Assembly: GCF_009389715.1 (NCBI RefSeq)
Contig: NC_052399.1
Coordinates: forward strand, 30,389,146-30,453,145
DNA from: Phoenix dactylifera
Lineage: Eukaryota; Streptophyta; Magnoliopsida; Arecales; Arecaceae
Length of the DNA: 64,000 nucleotides
Direction: 5' to 3'
The position numbers were made by a program, and so were the translations under genes. The notes under the pieces were generated by a model. The model did not search any database and was not told the DNA's origin. It worked only from the letters and a program-made list of their open reading frames with translations. Positions 26,401 through 36,500 of the stretch are shown piece by piece. The stretch's first letter is position 1, and each line of letters starts with the position of its first letter.

Positions 26401-28359
26401 GCATGCTAACCATTACCTAGTGACGGACTTTCTCAAAAACAAGCTCCATTTCAGGGTTAGTGGATAGTCCTTACATCCATACTCCATTAGATAGCAACTC
26501 ATCATTTATTGGTTTCTGTCGTGTTAATTCCTAAAATATCAATTTCTAAATATTTTAGGCTGAAATCTTTTTTTTGTCAAATTAATAGGGTTTTGTGATA
26601 TCAGATTGGCAAGGTATTGACAGGATTACCAGTTCTCCACATGCTAATTACTCATATTCAATACAAGCGGGAGTTCATGCTGGCATTGACATGGTTAGTA
26701 TCCAAGATTCACCTTATGGCATCATGTGCTTCATTAGTTACAAGCTGTGTTGTAGATTACCTTCTTCAATATTTCAGCTGAGTTTTTTGATCCCTACATG
26801 AAATATGAGGGCATTAGGGAAAAAAATTCTAGAAGAACAAAACTACACCCTGTTTGTTTTGATTTGAACATCTTAACAAGTACCTGAAAGACACTACATG
26901 TAGTGTGTTGTAGACATAAACACACTACATGTGTGCAATCATTTTGACCTGAAAAGCCTAATTTTGCTTTGCTCTTATTTCTTCTGCAGTATATGTCTTT
27001 TTATTTTGTTATCTCTCTCTGTGGTCTACCTTTCATTCCATTTTTGATGCTGGATCCTCTCTCCAGGGCATGTGCTGAGGAGAGGGGTGCCAACTAGCGG
27101 ACCGAGTTCCTGGCTGGCAGCTATTATCTTTCTTAATTTACATGTTTTGCAGGTAATGATTCCCTATGACTACCCAGAGTTCATTGATGATCTCACATAC
27201 CAAGTCAAAAACAACGTCATCCCCATGAGCCGAATTGATGATGCTATAAGAAGGATCCTTCGGGTCAAGTTCACCATGGGTCTCTTTGAAAAGCCTTATG
27301 CTGATCTTAGCTTAGCTGATCAGCTCGGGAAGAAGGTTAGTCACTTTCTTATACTGGCTTACCAACTCATGAGCTACATTCAGCTGTCAAAATAGGATGG
27401 ACCACAGAACGGTAAAAGAAATGATAAACCAAAATTTCTATTGTTCGGTCTGATATCTGTCTGAATTCTTTTTCTCGCAGACAAAACTACTACTAGCTTT
27501 ATTGAAACTTATTCAATGGCTCCCATAATAATGTCGTTTGACCGCTGAAACTATTATTTCTAATAGGAGCACAGGGAGCTGGCCAGGGAAGCTGTGAGGA
27601 AATCACTTGTACTGCTGAAAAATGGAAAGTCTACGGACAATCCACTGTTGCCTCTTCCTAAGAAGGCCAAGAAGATCCTTGTAGCTGGGAGCCATGCCGA
27701 CAACTTGGGCTGTCAGTGTGGAGGATGGACTATCACTTGGCAAGGACGCAGTGGGAACAATCTAACAATTGGTAAACATTCTAAACACCTTAGATTGACT
27801 TTGTTTCTCATTTCTTTCAGACATAGCAGAGCATGGTAATGTTTTGAACTTCGAGCGATCCTTTGCAACAGGAACCACAATCCTTGATGCCATCAAGGCC
27901 ACTGTTGGCCCCACCACCAAGGTTGTCTACTCTGAGAACCCTGATGCCGATTTTGTCGATCATGATCAATTCTCTTATGCAATTGTAGCAGTCGGAGAGC
28001 AGCCATATGCGGAGACAAATGGAGACAACTTAAACCTTACAATTCCTGACCCTGGCCCAAGTGTGATCCAGAATGTCTGCAGAAACATAAAATGTGGTGT
28101 CATCATAATCTCTGGGCGGCCCCTTGTGATCGAGCCATACATGCATATGATCGATGCTCTCGTGGCTGCGTGGCTCCCTGGGACTGAAGGCCAGGGTGTA
28201 GCAGACGTGCTCTTTGGTGACTATGGATTCTCCGGCAAGCTCTCTCGGACATGGTTCAAGTCTGTGGATCAGCTCCCAATGAATGTAGGCGACCCACATT
28301 ATGATCCTCTCTTCCCGTTTGGTTTTGGTCTTAGTACAGAGCCAGCAACGACAAACTAG
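17455..28359 (+). CDS. GH3 beta-D-glucan exohydrolase / beta-glucosidase, copy 2 (9 exons, 629 aa)
   Basis: This is a second complete secreted GH3 enzyme. Exons: 17455-17674, 17757-17961, 25358-25448, 25585-25730, 26209-26455, 26589-26693, 27153-27335, 27567-27771 and 27872-28359 (1890 bp). A signal peptide ([16 protein letters not shown]) precedes [12 protein letters not shown]. The nucleophile Asp is in GFVISDWQG and the acid/base Glu in [41 protein letters not shown] and [11 protein letters not shown] are present. The sequence is closest to copy 1 (shared [11 protein letters not shown] and QMSQIA). Intron 2 is 7.4 kb and starts with GC (ag|gcaagt), a GC-AG intron. It contains an LTR-like block and other repeats. 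Exon 5 starts at acatccag|caag, which adds one codon (PKRN) relative to copy 3 (KNN). I see no frame damage. Confidence 0.92.
18960..21198 (+). mobile_element. 5' LTR-like block of a truncated LTR retrotransposon (likely Ty3/gypsy)
   Basis: A GC-rich block begins abruptly near 18960 inside an AT-rich intron and ends in gcatgaca at 21191-21198. Two bases later comes a primer-binding site (21203-21214). The last part forms an inverted pair, tgtcatgc...gcatgaca (21171-21198). No gag or pol reading frame and no second LTR follow, so the element is truncated or recombined. The left boundary is a guess from base composition; no target-site duplication was found. Confidence 0.55.
21203..21214 (+). 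other. Primer-binding site for initiator tRNA-Met
   Basis: The motif tggtatcaaagc differs by one base from tggtatcagagc, which is complementary to the 3' end of plant initiator tRNA-Met and is the usual priming site of plant LTR retrotransposons. It sits just after the LTR-like block, as expected. Confidence 0.6.
21215..23859. other. Middle of intron 2 of GH3 copy 2
   Basis: The first few hundred bases may be the leader of the truncated retroelement, but no gag-like reading frame is seen. At about 23090-23800 there is a degenerate repeat with aacccaacc, acccgacc and ggtttggtt words similar to 13485-13990. The rest is AT-rich with no recognised feature. Confidence 0.4.
23860..24708. repeat. 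Subterminal-type repeat block with 232-bp tandem duplication, possibly CACTA-related
   Basis: Short motifs of the type ttttgcgacaaaactaattt, atttagcaacgaga and gtcacca recur through the block. Two nearly identical copies of a 232-bp unit start at about 24241 and 24473 and end near 24708. The string cactataagaaaaaaca at 23985 looks like a CACTA-transposon end, and dense short subterminal repeats suit that class. A matching opposite end was not found, and related repeats also lie on its outer side, so the class is uncertain. Confidence 0.45.
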
Positions 28360-31198
28360 TGGTTTCTTTTGGCACAGATTTAGGGAACATTGATGGCTTG
28401 CTAGCTTTGGGTCTGCAAGAGAGTCGTTATCAGTTCAGGCTTAATTAGGGTGTGGACTGTTGTTCTTTACTTTCAAGAAAGGTGGCCATTTTTATATTTT
28501 TATCATGAAGGGTTCAAATGATGAACTTGTTCTTCCAATGTCTTTATCAGTCTTTTATCATCTTTGCATTTGGGATATGAAAGTGTTTAACATCCATTTG
28601 GGACCATGAAAAGGAATGCTTTTAATCAGATATTCTATTTCCTAACTCGAATTTTTAGTGATCTTTTCTATCTTCATTTTTCAGTTCAATTGAAGTTTAA
28701 ACTGAGTCTAAACTGGTCACAGAAAGTAGTAAATAATGGATACCTTAACTTGATTATTCATAGAATAATTTTAGTATGTACTTTTACTGAAAATAAGCAT
28801 ATGTGCCAAAATCATTTCATGTTGAAAAGCAAACTCTAGTGCAGGTCAAATATTCATACTTATAATCATAAGTTTGCACGGAAGACTTCATGCTTACAAG
28901 TCCAATATTTCTTAAATACTTACTCATGTTTATAAGTTCAAGTGGAAAAATGTCATATTCAATTCAATAGTGTTTAGCTATGTTCGAATTATCCAATCAA
29001 AATAGGCAGATTTCATATAATGTCAATAAAAAACTTGCATAATATTCTGTAATAAAAGCAATACCCCCAACTTTATTTTTTATTCAAAACACAGACCAAT
29101 AAAATTCATAAATTGCATATATTGTCTAATAATTTTATATAATATCAAAAAACTATATTAATTAACTAAAAAATCTAAAAAATATGAATCAATAGTTATC
29201 TTATGAGTTTGTAGATAGATCCAAGTAAATTCTGAAATTTTTTTCTCAAAAACCCTGATGTAAGAACTATCGTGTAGTGCCCTCTTGCTGAACTTCTTGT
29301 CCGAATGAATGCACCTCTATACACTCGCAGAGAAAGAAATCTATTGTTGACTTCCAGATTTTTTTTTCTTCTTTTTGGCACAAGTGCAATTACAATTTTG
29401 AAAGTGGCTTTGATGCTAGCTTGCCTGCAGGAGAGTGGAGGGAATCTTTGTTTACCTGGAGAATTGATTGGTTCTTCAAGGCAAAACTAAATCACCCGGA
29501 TCATGCCTGATGCCTCCAACACCATATGCCATATGCTCTCAAAATCTTTGCGCCTTTCAGAATCCAATTTGTCCACCTTTTCTTTTCCATCGAGAGCCAA
29601 AATATGCATTGGTTGAATAATATCCAAAATTGCATCAAAAATAAACTGAGAAGAAGGAAGACAATAGGAGGGTGACAATCTCACCATTCTCAAAAGCTAA
29701 TAAGCGGAGGAGGACTAGGAAGGCTACAAGTATAGGGACATTCCCTGTTTACTGTTTGATCACCAAAGACTCCAGTAGATTCTATGAAATGCAAGCACAC
29801 TTCTTAAACTGTGTTTTGGTAGAGGGGATAAACTTTCGGAGGCTTGTCCCTTGTACTGTTGAAGGGATAGTCTGTTCCATGGGATAAGTTAAAATGTAGT
29901 TTAAGGGATCAGCTCTAAAACAAAAGTAAATAGGGACAAAATGATAATTGGAGGGGATAAGTTTCCATTCCACCAATTTGACAGAATAATGTTATCTAAT
30001 TAAGTCTATTTTTGGGACTTGCACAAACATGGCTACTCTATGGCTTGTTTTGGGCATTTGGTGAGATAATCCCTGTTAGAAGGGATATACACCCTTGGAT
30101 CCGCTCTACTAAATGCATCCTTCAACACCTTCCATCAATACATGACCTCAAGAGCTTTTATTTGATGATGATAGGCTAGCTAAACACCAATAACTATAAA
30201 ATAGATCATAAAAATGTCCAATGCATGTTTTATGTGCCGAAAGGATGACAATTGAAATGCAGTTTCTATTGCATAACATATCTAAATTGCGCTTGTAACA
30301 AACCAAAATCTCATCCAAAAAAGCCAGTTGGAAGATATTATTTGAATTTTTTGGCTCTACATAAATATAAGTCCGCACGAATTCTTATATACTTTCTCCA
30401 TTTAACGTCTTTGTCAGGCTAAGGATTCACATTCAATCACAAGCACCATGGCCAATCCGTAGTTAGTTTTGTTGAGTCTGTGCCCCGTAGTCAACATAAG
30501 CTATGTATTAGATTTATTTTATATCATTTATAGTAATTCAAATTTTTATTTGAAAAAATTAGCCAAAAAAATTATTTAAATTTTTAATTTTATATAAATA
30601 TTTAAAATTTAATCAATATATAGCTATGTATGTGAAGATGGTCGGACGATCATGAGGCCGTGGCCAACTCTTATCATCTGGTCACATGTATAAGCAAGGC
30701 CACATTTAGTCATCAGACCCCCTTGTCGGAAAGAAGGATATTATTGCGCGCCAGCAAAATGATTAGCTGTCATCATGTGTCGTGCCTCCCGACGTGACAA
30801 GCCGGCCGTTCCCCCGCCGCGCACCATCACCGCAACGTGGAAAGGCATCCCATAACGGCTACATTTGCTCCCTTGTTTATTATTTCTATGTCCGTACAGT
30901 TCTTCTTTATTCCCTGATTTGCCCCTAATCTCATCCCAACGTGGACCCAAGATTTTATCACTAGATCCTGGGCAAATCTCGATCCAACGGCGTAGATTGG
31001 TTAGATGGGGAGATCACCCAGGGATTAATTAGGGGCAAATTAGGGATTAAGTTCGATTCAAAATCTTCTCGGGGTGGCCCTCTACCTAGGTTGCGCAGTC
31101 CCAACGATCTTGATTTTAGTCAATTAATGAAGTATTAATTAATTAATTATTTGGAGTTAACGTTATTTTTTCCTTTTTTTTATTATGTTAAAATCCCT
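28360..31198. other. Intergenic region between GH3 copies 2 and 3
   Basis: This contains the 3' UTR of copy 2 and AT-rich spacer. Open stretches (for example 29672-29887 and 30741-30950) show no domain. Sequence at 30770-31090 is GC-richer and may belong to the upstream promoter of copy 3. No transposon ends were recognised. Confidence 0.5.
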
Positions 31199-31205
31199 AT
31201 AAATG
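31199..31205 (+). promoter_or_regulatory. Probable TATA box of GH3 gene copy 3
   Basis: The motif tataaat in aatccctataaatgtctctg is followed by a (CT)n-rich leader at about 31246-31290. A 5' UTR intron donor is plausible at 31342 (ctgtttttg|gtaggt) with an acceptor (gatatcag) ending at 31531+2000, that is 33531, 46 bp before the ATG. Confidence 0.6.
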
Positions 31206-33577
31206 TCTCTGTGCTGCTCTCACCTTCCCTTCTCAGACCAAAAGCCGTCTCTCTCTCTCTCTCTCTCTCTCCCCCCCCTTCTCTCTCTTGCTTCCGTAAC
31301 GAAGAAGGAAGCGGTGAAACTAGGGTTTAGGGCTGTTTTTGGTAGGTTATTATTTTTTTGTTCTTCTGCCTCTCTGAATCTCCACGTCCTTGCTTCTTTA
31401 AAGATTTTTCCTTAAAAAAGGTTTTTTTGTTTATATTTTTTCCCCTTCTTCGACCTCTGTAAATGTCCATTGCTTTGCTTCTTTAAAGATTCTTTTCTTG
31501 ACCAAGAAAGTTTTTTTGGTTTATTTGCTTCTTGATCGGTTTGCTTCTTTAAAGGTTTTAATGGCATTATTTGGTTTATAATCTGGTTTCCGGCTCGCGA
31601 TTCGGTCTGATGTTGTGGTTACGGCCGTGAATCAGCCAATGCCGGTGATCTGATTCTTGTTTCTTTGTGTACCTTTAGAGTTTCTGGCGATTTTTGGGTG
31701 ACTTTAAGGGGAAGGAGTTATTTATTGCTCTGCTTTTCAGAGATTTCTCTCAGTATATCTGTGTTTTGCTGCTTGTTATTTGGTTTTCTTGATGCTTCTT
31801 AGGCTTTAGGGGGAAGGAGATTGGTTTCTTCAAAGATTCCAATGACAAGATGCTTCTTGTTTTCAGATCGTGCTCGGTTCTGTTATTGTGATTACAGCTA
31901 CAATTCGGCCAATGCCGGTGATTTGATTCTTGAATCTGTCTTTACAACCTGTTGATATGGACGGGTTTTGTCGTATTTCACTGATCTTTACCTTTTTCTA
32001 TAAATAGGATGGGGTTTTAAAGATTTTTGCGTGGGTCTAACTGGGAGGAGCTTACTTTTGCTGCTACTGCACTTTAAGTTTAAAAGGTTGCGCTTTTTAA
32101 GGAAATAAGTCCATCTCTTTTGTATGAACTTTTGAAGATCTCCAAGTTCTGGGATTATTCTTTGGTTCCCGGAGATTCTTTTAAGATTTCTTATTTACTT
32201 TCTTGGATCGTATTGTAGATTTTGTGCTTCGGATTTTTTTGATCAATCCTTTTTTTGTGTCGTTAAGGTGGTGAACTGAACCAAGAATTCTCTTTCTTAC
32301 ATCTCTTTTGTACGAACTTTTGAAGATCTACAAGTTCTGGTATTATTCTTTGGTTCCCGGAGATTCTTTTGAGATTTCTTATTTACTTTCTTGGATCATA
32401 TCGTAGATTTTGTGCTTTGGATTTTTCTTTTGTTTGAATATTGGTGGTTTTCTGTCGTGAAATACCTATTTTTGGCTGTCTTGTTTGCAGAGTCGAGGGT
32501 TAGAAGAGTTTTCTGTGTGGATTTAAGATGGATTATAGCTTATTTATTGCTCTGCGTTGCTGTTAGATTTCTAAAGTTGTGCTTTTTAGACAAAAAAAAA
32601 AGGAAAAATACTTTTTTGGGCATCTCGGTGTTCTGCTTATTTTATTTATATCTCTGCTTTGCTCTCAGGTTGTGCTAAAAAAATTTTTAAAAAAAATTGG
32701 GCATCTCGGTTTTCTGCGTATTTTCTTTTTTAAGGTTTCCATTTTTTTCTACCGTCTAGAATCATTTCTTTATTGAAGAGATAGTTTCTTAGTTAGAGCC
32801 CGAGAATTTTCCAGATTTGTCTCTGCATTTGATTAAGTATTCCATGCATCAAGAGCTCCTGTCTTCCTTTTTTTTTTCCATGTATTTATCATTATTGTTC
32901 TTTCATTCCCTTTTCAGATTACTTGCCCACCCATCTGGTTACCGCTTCCCTGAAAGCGTCACTTGAATGGATCACTGTTGCTCGATGTAACTTTCTTTGT
33001 GGATTTTGTTGGTGCCCCAACCACCACAGCATGTAGATGTCATAGTTTTCTAACCAAATGAAAAGTTGTCAACCTCAGATTTTTTTTTTTTTTGATGCTT
33101 TGTGTTCATTCTAATTTATTGTTGCCCTACCTTATTTGGTGATGTTGGTGTAGAATGATTTTGGTCTTATCCACCTATCAACAGCTTCTATTAGTGCACT
33201 GCACATCATTCAACAAATAATAAACATTACATGCTGGAGTGTAGTCTTGGCCGAGTCTCTTTTCATATACCCTTTCTTCAAATTTGTTCTTTGACCCTTT
33301 CTTGTAAGCTTTTTCATATACTGTCTTTTTTATTTGGATTATAATTTGATCTGTCATTGTATTTGGAATCAACAACAGACATTGCTTGTTTATTATGTGC
33401 TGAATAACTCTTCTATTTGAGTTTGGTAGCAACAGACATTAATGATCTCTTTATTTTTAATTTCCATAATGTTTATTCTCCATAGCAAATATTTGGAACC
33501 TGCATGCTAATTTTATGAATCCTGATATCAGGTCAATTTAATAGAAAGATCTGACAAGATTACTGCTTTGTTTGAGA
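31206..33577 (+). other. 5' leader and probable 5' UTR intron of GH3 copy 3
   Basis: This is T-rich intron-like sequence. Two related segments (about 32115-32235 and 32300-32420) share ttgaagatct, caagttctgg, attattctttggttcccgg and tttcttatttactttcttgg, an internal tandem duplication with a period of about 184 bp. No coding potential was recognised. Confidence 0.5.
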
Positions 33578-36500
33578 ATGGCAACAAATTGGACACCTCT
33601 ACTCAGTGGTTTATTATTCTTATGCTGGGCATTGACTGGAGAAGCAGAATATATGAAGTATAAAGATCCAAATCAGCCACTGAATGTCCGGGTCAGAGAT
33701 TTGATGAAGCGGATGACTCTTCCAGAAAAGATTGGTCAGATGACTCAGATTGAGAGAAAGGTTGCATCGGCTCAAGTTGTGAAAGACTACTTCATAGGTA
33801 TGGGTCTAATTTTTACTACTGTCATTCTTATTGGTGAATTAGGAGTAGAAAAAGAAGATGTAGCCAATATATACTGAAGCTGAAGATGTTGTCCTCTAGG
33901 TAGCATACTGAGCGGTGGGGGAAGTGTGCCTAAACCTCAGGCATCGGCCGAGGATTGGGTTAATATGGTAAATGACTTTCAGCAGGGCTGCCTGTCAACA
34001 CGTTTAGGGATTCCAATGATCTATGGTGTTGATGCTGTCCATGGCCATAATAATGCATATAATGCAACAATTTTCCCACACAATATTGGTCTTGGAGCAA
34101 CAAGGCAAGTGTACATTAATTTTGAATTAACTGAAGTTCTGATCGCTTGATAAAATTCCACCTCATAGAAACAACATCTGAGTACTGCAGATGTCATATC
34201 TCTATGGTTATAGACTTACCAGTGGCATGTAGACTGCATGACTTCCTACATCTCCATGTAAAACTACTATATGGTGGAACTTATTGCTATTTTGCATGGA
34301 TATAAACTTTGTCAATCAATGGTACTCTTTTTGTTTTTTTTCTCTAGAGCTGCTTGAGTTGCATCCACATGAACTTGCTTTTTGCATCTCCATGTAAAAC
34401 TACTATATGGTGGAACTTATTGCTATTTTGCATGGATATAAACTTTGTCAATCAATGGTACTCTTTTTGTTTTTTTCTCTATAGCTGCTTGAGTTGCATC
34501 CACATGAACTCGCTTTTTGCATCTCAATTTATTTATTAATGTGTTCTAAATCCATATTTTCTTATTGAATACACATACAATAAGCATAACTGTCAAGCCT
34601 CGTTCCAGCTATCCAAGGTCAACTTTATGAATCTTTATTTGCCAATCTTCCTATTTAAGGCTAATTAAATACACATTTTTATTTGTTGGGGAAAGAAATT
34701 GATGTTGACATACTCTTTTTTATATATTAATCAATCCAATAAGAGATAATTAAGACAACAAACTCCAGAAAAATTAAAGAAAAAATTATTGACCCTTTTA
34801 TAGTTATTTTTTCCTGCAGTCCAGTGTTATTCCCTTCTAGTGAAACCAATCCAGGAGCACTCACAAGAAAAGAATGTTTCTAGTTTCTTGTTGTGTTTGT
34901 GGTCTTACGAGAAACTTGCCTTTCATCAGGGATCCTAATCTTGTAAAAAGAATTGGTGCTGCGACCGCTCTTGAAGTGAGAGCAACAGGCATTACTTACG
35001 CTTTTGCTCCATGTATTGCGGTAAAACATCAAAACTAATCCTACCAATAAATTGTTTTTGTAGTTTTGAATTTTCAATACAGAATACCTTTCAGAAAATA
35101 ATTTTTTCAATATTGGAAGATAATAGAATTAGTTTTCTGACAGTACCCTTCATACTTTCTGATTATGGATTTATTTGAGATGATTCAGGTTTGTAGAGAT
35201 CCAAGGTGGGGTCGGTGCTATGAGAGCTACAGTGAAGACCACAAGATTGTCCGAGCAATGACTGAGATCATCCCTGGTTTACAGGGAGGTCTCCCTGCAA
35301 ATTATAGCAAGGGTTTCCCTTATGTTGCTGGAAAGTAAGGGATTTGAATCTAATAAGCATTTAAAAAGAGAGTGTCCTTTTAGTATCCTGTTTATTTCCC
35401 ACTATCATCTGCCACCTAGTCTTGATTTTATCTTGTATATTGAAACTTTTTATCTATTCCAGTCAAATTTTAAGTTATTTAATTTTAACATATAGCATTT
35501 TGCTATTTGTGAGATCCATTGGTGGTTTTAGAGCATTTAGATCTCATGTCCTAAAAGACAAGAAATACAACAGAACATACACCTGAACAAATTTTTTCAA
35601 ATTCTAAGTTTCTAGGTAACAGCCATTGCAGATTTCAAGCTTGGTAGCTCCTACTTTACATAGCATACATATAAAGAAATCATACAGCAATTCTCTAGAG
35701 CTTAAAAAATAAAGCTTATGTGGTTTAATTGTTATGTCTGTCATAGCTTGCATGGTGACACTGATGGATGCCATTGGTGGTTTTAGAGCATTTAGATCTC
35801 ATGTCCTAAAAGACAAGAAATACAACAGAACATACACCTTAACAAATTTTTTCAAATTCTAAGTTTCTAGGTAACAGCCATTGCAGATTTCAAGCTTGGT
35901 AGCTCACTTTACATAGCATACATATAAAGAAATCATACAGCAATTCTCTAGAGCTTAAAAAATAAAGCTTATGTGGTTTAATTGTTATGTCTATCATAGC
36001 TTGCATGGTGACACTGATGGATGCCATTGCATATTTGGTAAATCAAGAAGTCAAATAAAATAATAACTGGTTGGACAGGAACAATGTAGCGGCTTGTTCC
36101 AAGCACTTTGTTGGTGATGGTGGGACACATAATGGAATAGATGAAAATAATACCATAATCGATCAGCGTGCACTTTTCAACATCCATATGCCTGCTTACC
36201 ATGACTCCATTGCCAAGGGTGTCTCTACTGTCATGTCATAGCTTGCATGGTGACACTGATGGATGCCATTGCATATTTGGTAAATCAAGAAGTCAAATAA
36301 AATAATAACTGGTTGGACAGGAACAATGTAGCGGCTTGTTCCAAGCACTTTGTTGGTGATGGTGGGACACATAATGGAATAGATGAAAATAATACCATAA
36401 TCGATCAGCGTGCACTTTTCAACATCCATATGCCTGCTTACCATGACTCCATTGCCAAGGGTGTCTCTACTGTCATGTCATAGCTTGCATGGTGACACTG

